Assembly (NCBI GenBank): GCA_016928935.1
Contig: JAFGJU010000152.1
Coordinates: forward strand, 1-7,910
From: Candidatus Eiseniibacteriota bacterium
GTDB lineage: Bacteria; Eisenbacteria; RBG-16-71-46; JAFGJU01
Direction of reading: 5' to 3'
Length of the DNA stretch: 7,910 bases
The notes beneath the pieces are model-generated. The model ran no database searches. It was not told where the DNA came from and was given only the letters and a program-made list of their open reading frames with translations. Both the position numbers and the translations under genes were made by a program. How positions within the stretch are numbered: position 1 is the first letter of the stretch; every line of letters starts with the position of its first letter. Positions 1-6,385 of this stretch are shown piece after piece.

Positions 1-113
1 AGGCAGACCGACACAGCAGAACGGCAAGCAGGTGCGGATATAACGTCCTAATTCAATAGAATAACTGAAGTTATAAGACCCGACTTCGCCGCATTAGCGT
101 TTGACCTCTCGGC

Positions 114-183
114 TCGTCCGCCCCTCTTTGCCACCCGCCCCTCTACTTTGGCAGAATGTGTGAGTTCACTTAGTCGTCCGCCC
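114..183. repeat. Short pyrimidine-rich direct repeats
   Basis: The 10-mer TCGTCCGCCC occurs at 114-123 and again at 174-183, exactly 60 bases apart. A second 10-mer, CCGCCCCTCT, occurs at 118-127 and 135-144, 17 bases apart. They lie just upstream of the truncated adaptor gene. They could be remnants of local duplication or simple compositional bias; no function is evident. Confidence 0.4.
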
Positions 184-220
184 TGTCCCTTCCCAGGAGC
201 CCCGATTCTCGCCAGGCAAC

Positions 221-226
221 GGAGGT
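221..226 (+). promoter_or_regulatory. Ribosome binding site GGAGGT deciding the adaptor start
   Basis: GGAGGT lies 8 bases before the GTG at 235. It favours that GTG over the TTG at 148 further upstream in the same frame, which has no comparable site and would add 29 residues (proline- and serine-rich in the first half) that do not resemble an adaptor N-terminus. Confidence 0.7.
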
Positions 227-234
227 TAGCTCAA

Positions 235-498
235 GTGCGCAACCTGTTCCTCGCTATGATGATAGTCGTTATCGCCGTCGTTGCGGCTGCGTTCGTCATT
301 CTCAAGTCCAGGCGGCGCCTTTGCGCGGGCGGATACAAGACCGCGACTGTCCAGCGCGGAAGCATCTCCAGCACCGTGACGGCCACCGGGACGCTGGACC
401 CTGTGACCACGGTGCAGGTCGGCTCTCAGATATCGGGCATCGTGGCCGGGCTGTGCGCCCTGAGTTTTGTCTTGCGCGTCCGCCGGCTGGTGTGGTAA
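235..498 (+). pseudogene. Truncated RND/MacA-type periplasmic adaptor (membrane fusion protein), N-terminal remnant
   Basis: The 87-residue product begins at GTG 235 behind a strong ribosome site. Residues 4-23 form one hydrophobic membrane anchor, followed by basic residues KSRRR. Residues 34-70 carry the start of the adaptor core, with the family-typical pattern ...VQRGSISSTVTATGTL... then VGSQISGIV. In intact HlyD/MacA/AcrA-type proteins this leads into the lipoyl domain, a coiled-coil hairpin and beta-barrel domains, about 350-450 residues in all. Here similarity stops near base 444. The last 17 residues (AGLCALSFVLRVRRLVW) look unrelated and end at a TAA. Neither other forward frame restores the expected continuation, so this is loss of sequence rather than a simple frameshift. 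No partner pump ATPase or permease of MacB or RND type follows. It is probably a dead remnant, although the short anchored peptide could still be made. Confidence 0.75.
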
Positions 499-537
499 TT
501 TCCCGTCGACCAATCAACCAGAGGGAGGTGAACTTTC

Positions 538-1203
538 ATGAAGAGATTCGTGATTTTGGCTTGTGTGTTGTTGCTGGTGTTGTCATGCCTGAGCTGCGCC
601 GAGTGGTCCGCCAAGCGCAAGGGTACTCTGATAGGAGCGGGAAGCGGCGCGGTGATAGGCGGCATCATCGGCGACAAGGCCGGCAACACCGCTCTAGGGG
701 CGATCCTCGGAGCGGCCGTCGGAGGCGCCGCAGGGGCCTACATCGGTAACTACATGGACAAGCAGGCCGAGGAGCTGGACCAGGACCTCGCCGGCGCCAA
801 GATTGAGCGCGTCGGAGAGGGCATCAAGATTACGTTCGACTCGGGCATCCTGTTCGACTTTGACGAGGCGACGCTGCGGCCGGCGAGCGAGGCAGAGCTC
901 ACAAAACTGGCAGTGATACTCAACAAGTATCCGGACACCAACATCCTGCTCGAGGGCCACACTGATGCGATGGGCAGTGACGAGTACAACCTTAACCTGT
1001 CCCGTCTGCGGGCCCAGTCGGTGTCGGCCTTCCTGAGCAGCCAGGCGGTGACGGCGACCAGGCTTACCATCATGGGCTACGGCGAGAGCCAGCCGATAGC
1101 GACCAACGACACTGATGAAGGCCGTCAGCTCAACCGCCGCGTGGAAGTTGCCGTCTACGCCAACGAGAAGCTGAAGGAGGCCGCTGAGAAGGCGACGGGT
1201 TGA
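538..1203 (+). CDS. OmpA-family glycine-zipper lipoprotein (YiaD-like)
   Basis: This 221-residue envelope protein probably tethers the outer membrane to peptidoglycan. A lipoprotein-type signal covers residues 1-20, with two possible lipobox cysteines, C17 (V-L-S-C) and C20 (C-L-S-C). Residues 31-70 form a glycine-zipper hydrophobic segment (repeated GxxxG and GG) of the kind that inserts in or packs against membranes. Residues 95-210 form the OmpA C-terminal domain. The TD motif at 142-143 and R158 in LSRLRAQSV have the 15-residue spacing of the Asp and Arg that bind diaminopimelate in OmpA, and NRRVEV occurs at 199-204. Size and domain order match Escherichia coli YiaD. GGGAGGTG at 523-530 sits 7 bases before the ATG, which fixes the start. 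It lies 39 bases after the truncated adaptor gene and may share its transcript. A terminator-like hairpin follows. The family is certain; the exact role is inferred. Confidence 0.95.
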   Translation: MKRFVILACVLLLVLSCLSCAEWSAKRKGTLIGAGSGAVIGGIIGDKAGNTALGAILGAAVGGAAGAYIGNYMDKQAEELDQDLAGAKIERVGEGIKITFDSGILFDFDEATLRPASEAELTKLAVILNKYPDTNILLEGHTDAMGSDEYNLNLSRLRAQSVSAFLSSQAVTATRLTIMGYGESQPIATNDTDEGRQLNRRVEVAVYANEKLKEAAEKATG

Positions 1204-1268
1204 CGATGACCGGCCCGAAGACTCGGTGTTACGCCGGCTCTTCTGCGGCTGAAGACGTATGATTCCTG

Positions 1269-1309
1269 GCCCGCGAGGGGAGTGCGAGTTATCGCTGCGC
1301 CTCGCGGGC
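1269..1309 (+). terminator. Hairpin downstream of the OmpA lipoprotein gene
   Basis: Perfect 10-bp arms GCCCGCGAGG (1269-1278) and CCTCGCGGGC (1300-1309) enclose a 21-base loop. The loop contains a smaller GCGA/TCGC stem (1284-1287 with 1292-1295). The downstream sequence TTCTGGTTT is T-rich but not a clean T-run. The hairpin lies in the gap between the lipoprotein gene and the acetyltransferase gene, which fits transcription termination. A GC-rich intergenic repeat is the alternative. Confidence 0.5.
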
Positions 1310-1340
1310 TTCTGGTTTAAGCGATTCCTCACGGCAAGCA

Positions 1341-1979
1341 ATGGTGCTCACAACAATGGGCAAGTCAGAGAGAACAAACAAGCTCAGAGCCCCTGCCAAA
1401 GGCAGGCCCGCCTACCGGGTTTCTCCCCTGACTCCCTCCCGCTGGGCGAATTTCGAGCAGCTCTTCGGCAGGCACGGCGCCTCCGGCGGCTGCTGGTGTA
1501 TGTGGTGGCGCCAGACGGCCAGGGAGTTCAACGCCAAGAAGGGCGAAGCCAATCGGAGAGCGATGAGAGCCCTCGTGCACGCAGGCCGCGTGCCCGGCCT
1601 GATAGCCTATGAGGACAATGAGCCGGTCGGCTGGGTGTCCGTCGCGCCACGCGAGGAATTTCCGCGCCTCAAGGGCTCCAGAATACTCAAGCCCGTGGAC
1701 GAGAAGCCAGTCTGGTCGGTGGTCTGCTTCTTCGTTGCCAGGCCGCATCGAGGCAAGGGGATAGCCAAGCGCTTGTTGGAGGCTGCGGTGGACTACGCCG
1801 GGAGTCACGATGCCAAAATCGTGGAAGGTTACGCAGTGGAGCCGGCTGCGGGCCGGGCTCCCGACCTCTTCATCTACCACGGGCCGGCTGCTTTGTTCCG
1901 CAGTGTCGGGTTCAAAGAGGTTGCGCGCCGGTCCGAGACGCGGCCCATAATGCGATACTCGACTAGGCGACGGGCCTGA
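1341..1979 (+). CDS. GNAT-family N-acetyltransferase
   Basis: The predicted product is a soluble 212-residue protein of the Gcn5-related acetyltransferase fold, which transfers an acetyl group from acetyl-CoA to an amine; the substrate cannot be told. The acetyl-CoA pyrophosphate-binding motif A is clear: strand WSVVCFFV (125-132) followed by RPHRGKGIAKRLL (134-146), matching the R/Q-x-x-G-x-G/A pattern. Strand LIAYEDNEPVGWVSV (87-101) is the usual beta2-beta3 hairpin. The C-terminal YHGPAALFRSVGFKEVAR (179-196) is the typical alpha4/beta7 region. A GCWCMWWR motif (50-57) near the N-terminus is seen in one GNAT subgroup of unknown substrate. The start is uncertain: neither ATG 1341 nor in-frame ATG 1356 has a good ribosome site, and the first 25 residues are basic and lie before the fold. 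It stands between two apparently unrelated units, with a 136-base gap to the ABC genes. Confidence 0.9.
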   Translation: MVLTTMGKSERTNKLRAPAKGRPAYRVSPLTPSRWANFEQLFGRHGASGGCWCMWWRQTAREFNAKKGEANRRAMRALVHAGRVPGLIAYEDNEPVGWVSVAPREEFPRLKGSRILKPVDEKPVWSVVCFFVARPHRGKGIAKRLLEAAVDYAGSHDAKIVEGYAVEPAAGRAPDLFIYHGPAALFRSVGFKEVARRSETRPIMRYSTRRRA

Positions 1980-2101
1980 CTCTATTGCGCGGGCGTCGAA
2001 CTGTCGTCGGTCGTCGCGTGCGGGGTGGACCGCAGCCTGCAGTGCGCACGTGTCTTCCGGCCTGACGGCGCCGGCAGTGGACCTTTTACAACCCCGGGCC
2101 C

Positions 2102-2109
2102 GGAGGAGG
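2102..2109 (+). promoter_or_regulatory. Ribosome binding site GGAGGAGG deciding the ABC ATPase start
   Basis: This strong site lies 6 bases before ATG 2116. The open frame extends up to an ATG-less start near 2050, but the 22 extra residues would precede the canonical first strand of the ABC fold, so 2116 is preferred. A CCGGGCCCGG palindrome at 2093-2102 touches the site and could fold over it. Confidence 0.75.
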
Positions 2110-2115
2110 CCTTCG

Positions 2116-2880
2116 ATGATCCAGCTTACCAGTGTCAGCAAGTCGTACAACAGGGGCGCCGTGCAGGCGGTCAAGGGCCTCACGCTGACCGTCGAGCCCG
2201 GGAAGTTGTTCGGCTTCCTGGGGCCCAACGGCGCGGGGAAAACCACCACCATCAAGATGATAGTGGGGCTGCTGCACCCCGACTCCGGCACCATCTCCGT
2301 ATGCGGAAAGGACGCGCTCAAGGAGCCGCTTGCCGTGAAGCGGCTCGTGGGATTTGTGCCGGACTCTCCGTTTCTGTACAACCGCATGACGGGAATGGCC
2401 TATCTCAGGTTCATAGCTGACGTGTTTCGGATGCCGGTCGAGGCGCGCGAGCGCGTGGTCCCGACGCTTCTCAAACAATTCGGGATGGAGGACGCCGTCG
2501 GTTCCCTCGTGGCCTCGTATTCGCATGGAATGAGACAGAAACTCGCTGTCATGGCGGCGCTGATACACGAGCCGGACGTGCTCATAATGGACGAACCCAT
2601 CTCGGGTTTGGACCCCCTGTCTGCTTTCCAGCTCAAAGAGATCATGCGCGGCTACTGCGCCAGGGGTAAGACCGTCTTCTTCTCCACGCACGTGATGGAG
2701 GTCGCGGAGCGCATCTGTGACGTCGTGGGCATCATAAGCAAGGGCGAGCTCGTGGCGTGCGCCCCGTTCCCTGTCTTGAAGAAGCAGCTCGGCGAGCAGG
2801 ACGCAACCCTGGAGCAGATTTTCCTGGAGCTGACTCATGCGGAACAGGTTTTTGGCCCTGATTCTGACTACCGTCCGTAG
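2116..2880 (+). CDS. ABC transporter ATP-binding protein (ABC-2 exporter type)
   Basis: This 254-residue cytoplasmic ATPase is expected to power the membrane protein encoded next. The motifs are complete: Walker A GPNGAGKT (36-43); signature SYSHGMRQK (134-142), where SHGMRQ replaces the classical LSGGQ as in many ABC-2 exporters; Walker B VLIMDEP (155-161) with catalytic E160; D-loop SGLD (163-166); and switch histidine H192 in STHVMEVAE. The Q-loop position reads VGFVPDSPFLY, with Asp83 in place of the usual Gln, a variant common in this exporter branch. The N-terminus MIQLTSVSKSYNRGAVQAVKGL is the standard aromatic A-loop region (Y11). The protein ends 44 bases inside the permease gene, which implies translational coupling. 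Substrate unknown. The fold is certain; pairing with the next gene is very likely. Confidence 0.97.
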   Translation: MIQLTSVSKSYNRGAVQAVKGLTLTVEPGKLFGFLGPNGAGKTTTIKMIVGLLHPDSGTISVCGKDALKEPLAVKRLVGFVPDSPFLYNRMTGMAYLRFIADVFRMPVEARERVVPTLLKQFGMEDAVGSLVASYSHGMRQKLAVMAALIHEPDVLIMDEPISGLDPLSAFQLKEIMRGYCARGKTVFFSTHVMEVAERICDVVGIISKGELVACAPFPVLKKQLGEQDATLEQIFLELTHAEQVFGPDSDYRP

Positions 2881-4525
2881 CTCGAACCCTTTCTCGCGCA
2901 TGGCGTTCTCGGGTCCCGGCGGCAGGGGCCGTGCGTGGATGCTCCCGCTGGGTATAGTCGGCCTCGGCGGCCTGGGCGTCTCGTTCGTCGCTGTGCTGGT
3001 CGGCATGTACGCGGGCATCCTCGAGCTCGGAATAATGACCGAGACTCCCGAGCTCGTGTTCTTCGTTGCCGCGTTGTTCACCTGGTTCGTGCTTGTATTC
3101 CTCGGCATCGCAGTCGTGATGTCGGTGTTCTATTTCTCGTCCGACATCCCCGGGCTCATCCCACTGCCCATACCGGCGAGGGAAGTAATCGGTGCAAAGT
3201 TCGTGGTGCTGCTTCTGTACAGCTACATCCTGTGTGTGTTCAGTTTCCTACCGACTCTGTTCGTTTACTGCTCGAGGATGGGTTCTTCCGCATACGTGAT
3301 TCTGTCCGGCCTCGTCAACTTGCTGCTGCTTCCGGTGGTGCCCGCGGCAGTCGCCGTGATGTTCGTGTTCGTGCTGAACCGGTTGATAAGCTTCTCCCGG
3401 CATCGGACACTGCTCGAGGTTCTGGGCAATTCCTTCTTCCTCGCCGTGCTGGTCGGGTTCCAGCTCGTCTCTCCGCGTGTCTTGGCGGGCGGCGACCCGC
3501 AGGAGATGGCCAAGTTGCTGTTGGAGAAGGGGAGTCTGTTTAGTCTTCTGGGAAGACTGATGCCTCCGGCGAAGCTGATAGCGGTCAGCATTGCCGGTGG
3601 CGACGCGTCGGGCCTCAGTCTCCTCGGGGTGGTGCTGATGTCCGGAGCAGTGTGCCTGGGGATGGTGGTGCTGGGCGAGCGCATCTTCTACAAGGGTTTC
3701 GTAATCCAGTCGCAGGTGGCGGAGGGACCGCGGCGAGTCGGGGACGCGGGAGGGCTCTCGCGGCTGATGGAGCGCTCGGGCTTTCTCAGTCTGCGGTCGA
3801 GCATTCTGGCGCTCGTGTCCCGGGAATGGGCGATAATGCGGTCCAATTCGACGTTCATCTTTCAATCCTTCAGCGAGGTCGTACTGCTGCCGCTGCTGCT
3901 CGTAATCTTCCGGCTTTCGTCGGAAAACCCCCTTGACGCCCTGCCCGCGTCTTTTCGCGAAAGCGACGCGTGGAGTCTTTGTTGCGGAGCAGTGGCCGTG
4001 GTGCTTTGCGGCATATCCTCAATCTACCCTTCCAGCGTGTCCAGGGAGGGCGGTCTGTTCGGGCTTTCGCTGACTCTGCCGGTGAGGGGCGGGGTGCAGG
4101 CAGCGGCCAAGCTCTTGTTCGGTCTGGAGTTCACGCTCAGCGCCTACTTCCTGGACCTCATCCTGCTCATGGCCATATTCGAGATGAGCCCGTCCTCGCT
4201 CTTCTACGTCATCCCCATGGGGCTCGCGGCTCTAGTGTTTTTTGGCGGCGCAGGCGTGCTCGTGGACGTGCATCGGCCGGTCCTCAACTGGTCTCACCCC
4301 CAGCAGGCGATGAAGTCCAACATGAACGTCCTCATAGTCATGGGCGTGGACTTTCTCACAATCGCGGCAGTCGGAGCAGCAGCCGTGGGGCTTATCATGG
4401 CTGGGCTGGCGCCGTGGGAGGTCGCGCTCGTGACGACCGGCGTCTTCGGGGTTCTGGACTTCCTGGTGCTCCGGTCGCTCGTGAGGTCTGCGGATGCGAG
4501 ATACAGCTACGGGTTCGAGGTCTAG
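2837..4525 (+). CDS. Large ABC-2-type permease, partner of the upstream ATPase
   Basis: This 562-residue polytopic inner-membrane protein has about 12 hydrophobic segments, roughly at residues 35-61, 72-100, 122-144, 152-182, 193-211, 258-283, 338-360, 377-398, 422-449, 454-476, 496-523 and 527-547. It resembles the putative ABC exporter permeases of about 550 residues in which both permease halves are in one chain. DIPGLIPLPIPAREVIGAKF (103-122) is the conserved cytoplasmic element after the second segment that likely contacts the ATPase. SREGGLFGLSLTLPVRGG (402-419) is its counterpart in the second half. LNWSHPQQAMKSNMNVLI (483-500) matches another conserved stretch. ATG 2837 has GGAG 7 bases upstream (2826-2829) inside the ATPase gene. 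No periplasmic adaptor or substrate gene accompanies the pair, so cargo (lipid, peptide, antibiotic or other) cannot be assigned. The stop codon lies inside a perfect hairpin. Confidence 0.9.
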   Translation: MRNRFLALILTTVRSSNPFSRMAFSGPGGRGRAWMLPLGIVGLGGLGVSFVAVLVGMYAGILELGIMTETPELVFFVAALFTWFVLVFLGIAVVMSVFYFSSDIPGLIPLPIPAREVIGAKFVVLLLYSYILCVFSFLPTLFVYCSRMGSSAYVILSGLVNLLLLPVVPAAVAVMFVFVLNRLISFSRHRTLLEVLGNSFFLAVLVGFQLVSPRVLAGGDPQEMAKLLLEKGSLFSLLGRLMPPAKLIAVSIAGGDASGLSLLGVVLMSGAVCLGMVVLGERIFYKGFVIQSQVAEGPRRVGDAGGLSRLMERSGFLSLRSSILALVSREWAIMRSNSTFIFQSFSEVVLLPLLLVIFRLSSENPLDALPASFRESDAWSLCCGAVAVVLCGISSIYPSSVSREGGLFGLSLTLPVRGGVQAAAKLLFGLEFTLSAYFLDLILLMAIFEMSPSSLFYVIPMGLAALVFFGGAGVLVDVHRPVLNWSHPQQAMKSNMNVLIVMGVDFLTIAAVGAAAVGLIMAGLAPWEVALVTTGVFGVLDFLVLRSLVRSADARYSYGFEV

Positions 4526-4540
4526 GACTCTCGAACCCGT
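4509..4540. terminator. Perfect hairpin between convergent genes, containing the permease stop codon
   Basis: Arms ACGGGTTCGAG (4509-4519) and CTCGAACCCGT (4530-4540) are perfectly complementary over 11 bp around a 10-base loop. Inside the loop GTC/GAC can add three more pairs beyond a one-base bulge. The permease TAG (4523-4525) lies in the loop. It sits in the 55-base gap side of two convergent transcription units, so it could stop transcripts from both directions. Neither flank has a clear T-run, so intrinsic termination is only probable; mRNA 3'-end protection is an alternative. Confidence 0.5.
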
Positions 4541-4580
4541 CCGCTGCGGTATGGCAGTTCTGGCAGCTCCGGCCTTGTCG

Positions 4581-5600
4581 TTAGTCGTCTTCTGTGTCAG
4601 AGTGTCGGCTTCGAGCGCGCGAGCTCTCCCTTTCCGACCGTCCCGCCTTCCTCAGCTGGATTGAGCCGCTGAACGTCTTGATGGTGACGTCGGCGCCGCC
4701 GCCGTTCACCGTGCCGTGTATCTCGTGCTCGCGGTGCCTGTCGCTGTCCTCTTCGTAGTACAGGGCCCTGAAATCGGAATCGATGTCGCCGCTGAATGTC
4801 TCACATTCGAAGTCGAACTCGGCGTCGGCCGGGAGAGTCACTGTCACGGACCCACTGTGGGTCTTGAACGAGTACCGGCCGTCCGGGTCGACGTCGCCGT
4901 CAAACTCGATCTCTCCGCTGTGCACGCTTATGTTGACGGACTCCGCACCGGACAGGTTTCTGGCGATGATGCTGCCCGACACGCACTCGACTTCCAGGGA
5001 CCCGGAGATACCGGAGACCGCGATGTCGCCGGACACGTCGGCGGCTTGTACGTCACCCACTATGTCGTTGAGCGCGATGTCGCCGCTCACCGATCTGAAC
5101 TCGCCGCCTTTCTTCATGTTGTCTGCGCGGACGTCGCCGCTCACTGTGGTGAGTTCAGCAAACCCAGCCATGTCGCGAGCGACCACGTCCCCGCTGACTG
5201 TGGCGACGGTCGCGTCGGCCCCGACCGGGACCGTGAGGGTGTAATCAATCGACACCTTGAACTTTCGGAGCACGATTGGGCCTTCGGGGTATTCAGTCTC
5301 AATCTTGAGGCGACCGTCCTCGCGGCGGACCTGGATTTCAACCAGGTCGGCGTTCTTCTTCGCCTGCTCCGCGGAGCCGGCAATGGAACGCTTCATGGCC
5401 TCGATCTTGACCTCGTTCCGGGTCCAGGTCTTGATGTGAACATCGCCGGATACGTTGGTCAGATAGACCTTGCCGTCAGCTGGTAGTGTCTTGACTGCGG
5501 AATAGGCCTCTTCGTATTCCGCCTCGTCGGCGGCGGCCGGTGCGCCCGACAGGGCCACGGCCAACAAGATGATCAGGTAAGCGATTGCTGCGTGTCTCAT
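4581..5600 (-). CDS. Secreted DUF4097-family beta-solenoid protein (putative adhesin)
   Basis: The 339-residue precursor has a Sec signal peptide at 1-24 (basic MRH, hydrophobic AIAYLIILLAVAL, cleavage near APAAA-DE), so it is exported. The mature part is built of repeated turns with the hallmark VSGD/SGS/SGE motif, at residues 51, 136, 154, 172, 190, 208, 228, 249, 270 and 311. Five successive turns are exactly 18 residues apart; later turns are 20-21 apart. This is the DUF4097 right-handed parallel beta-helix pattern. An acidic, charged loop (YYEEDSDRHREHE, about 281-293) and a highly charged tail end the chain; no membrane anchor or lipobox is seen. The start at 5600 is fixed by AGGAGGAG at 5605-5612; an upstream in-frame ATG at 5642 lacks a site. 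It follows the anti-sigma gene by 65 bases in the same direction, a common arrangement, so it is likely co-transcribed and part of an envelope response. Its biochemical role is unknown. Confidence 0.9.
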   Translation of the reverse strand: MRHAAIAYLIILLAVALSGAPAAADEAEYEEAYSAVKTLPADGKVYLTNVSGDVHIKTWTRNEVKIEAMKRSIAGSAEQAKKNADLVEIQVRREDGRLKIETEYPEGPIVLRKFKVSIDYTLTVPVGADATVATVSGDVVARDMAGFAELTTVSGDVRADNMKKGGEFRSVSGDIALNDIVGDVQAADVSGDIAVSGISGSLEVECVSGSIIARNLSGAESVNISVHSGEIEFDGDVDPDGRYSFKTHSGSVTVTLPADAEFDFECETFSGDIDSDFRALYYEEDSDRHREHEIHGTVNGGGADVTIKTFSGSIQLRKAGRSERESSRARSRHSDTEDD

Positions 5601-5604
5601 GGTG

Positions 5605-5612
5605 CTCCTCCT
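5605..5612 (-). promoter_or_regulatory. Ribosome binding site AGGAGGAG of the solenoid gene
   Basis: On the minus strand AGGAGGAG ends 4 bases before ATG 5600 (AGGAGG is 6 bases away). This decides for the start that gives a clean signal peptide rather than the ATG 42 bases upstream. Confidence 0.75.
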
Positions 5613-5665
5613 CTTCAGTGTCAGGCGCGACGCGGATTGCATCAGTCAGTCGGCTCAAACAACTC

Positions 5666-6385
5666 CTAAAGGCCCACGGTAGGCGACTCCAACTGTCGGG
5701 ATTCTCTCCGGAGTGAGATGAATTCCGTCATGAGCCGGACTTTCTCCTTGTAAGAATCCAACAGGGCGTACTGTGCCTCCAGGTCGCGCGGGTCGTGACG
5801 CACCGCCTGGCGGCAAGCTTGTATGGATGCGTCCACCACTGCGAGGTTGGTCTCGAACACCTTTGTGACCTCGGAGTCCAGGTCGCCCCTCTGGGCCGCG
5901 AGCGCTTCGTTCAGCGCCTTCACGGCCTGCTCGTAGTGCCTTTCGGCTTCGTCCAACTTAGTCAGAGTGAAACTATCCACCGCCGCCTTCTCGGCCGAGG
6001 TGGCGGTCTGCCACGGCTGCAGGTACAGGACGCCGACCGCCAGCACGACGACCACCGTCGCGGCGGCCGTAACCAACGCCGGAGCGAGTCGGAGCCGCGG
6101 GAAGAGCGACCCTAAGAGCGACGCGTTCGACCGCTCCGTCCGGCTCTCCCCGGCCTCACGTGCCTTCGGTTCACGGAGGCTGGCCCTTATCTTGAGCCAG
6201 GCGTCGTCCGGCGGGGTCAGTCTTTCGAGTTGTCTCGCCTCCTGCGCCATCGCTTGAAAATCCTGGAGTAGTCGCCGGCACTCGGCGCACTTGTCGGTGT
6301 GCCGGCGCAGCGCGTCCCGGAGCTCGGGAGCGAGCGCGCCGTCAACGTAGTCACTGATGTATCTTCGAGCGCGGCCGCACCTCAT
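5666..6385 (-). CDS. Zinc-finger (zf-HC2) transmembrane anti-sigma factor
   Basis: This 239-residue single-pass inner-membrane protein is predicted to bind and inhibit the ECF sigma factor encoded just upstream. Residues 1-50 form the anti-sigma zinc domain: C3, then H29-x3-C33-x2-C36, the classical ZAS/zf-HC2 pattern, within helical sequence. A charged linker (about 60-95) leads to one membrane segment at about 100-122 (LAPALVTAAATVVVVLAVGVLYL). The periplasmic part (123-239) is rich in charged amphipathic helices (DEAERHYEQAVKALNEAL, then LEAQYALLDSYKEKVRLM) and resembles TPR-like or coiled-coil helices, a likely sensor region. The start ATG overlaps the sigma stop codon in an ATGA arrangement, with a GGGGGGAG site just upstream, so the two proteins are translationally coupled. 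Release could be by proteolysis or by a zinc/redox change; the sequence does not decide. Family assignment is firm. Confidence 0.93.
   Translation of the reverse strand: MRCGRARRYISDYVDGALAPELRDALRRHTDKCAECRRLLQDFQAMAQEARQLERLTPPDDAWLKIRASLREPKAREAGESRTERSNASLLGSLFPRLRLAPALVTAAATVVVVLAVGVLYLQPWQTATSAEKAAVDSFTLTKLDEAERHYEQAVKALNEALAAQRGDLDSEVTKVFETNLAVVDASIQACRQAVRHDPRDLEAQYALLDSYKEKVRLMTEFISLRRESRQLESPTVGL

Larger units (their letters stand above)
1..234. other. Leader region without a recognisable gene
   Basis: No convincing coding region is seen. All three forward frames from the left edge close within about 60 bases, so at most a short C-terminal tail of an upstream gene could be present, and I cannot identify one. 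The stretch holds a small palindrome at 61-74 (arms ATAACT and AGTTAT, two-base centre), a pyrimidine-rich segment with short direct repeats at 114-183, and a ribosome site at its right end. A TTGACC hexamer at 101-106 has no matching -10 element at the expected distance, so I do not call a promoter. Confidence 0.5.

Noticed and set aside
101..130. TTGACC as a sigma-70 -35 element
   Set aside because: No AT-rich -10 hexamer occurs 16-18 bases downstream; the sequence there is CT-rich.
148..234. Upstream TTG start for the adaptor remnant
   Set aside because: It would place 29 residues, proline- and serine-rich in the first half, before the membrane anchor and has no good ribosome site; GTG 235 has GGAGGT 8 bases away.
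694..1341. Long minus-strand open frame opposite the OmpA lipoprotein gene
   Set aside because: It is antisense to a certain OmpA-domain gene in a GC-rich sequence, where spurious antisense frames are common; its product has no recognisable domain.
2050..2115. N-terminal extension of the ABC ATPase
   Set aside because: The 22 residues lie before the canonical first strand, and the strong ribosome site serves ATG 2116.
1365..3108. Two 340-residue minus-strand open frames opposite the GNAT and ABC genes
   Set aside because: They mirror genes with unmistakable catalytic motifs; their translations are Arg/Pro/His-rich low-complexity sequence.
4509..4540. GGGTTCGAG resembling a tRNA T-arm
   Set aside because: It is the 3' end of the permease coding sequence paired with the following bases; there is no acceptor stem, anticodon arm or D-arm around it.
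4716..5486. Plus-strand 256-residue frame opposite the solenoid gene, with apparent repeats
   Set aside because: The repeats are the reflection of the VSGD-coding repeats on the minus strand. The minus strand has a signal peptide, a ribosome site and operon context.
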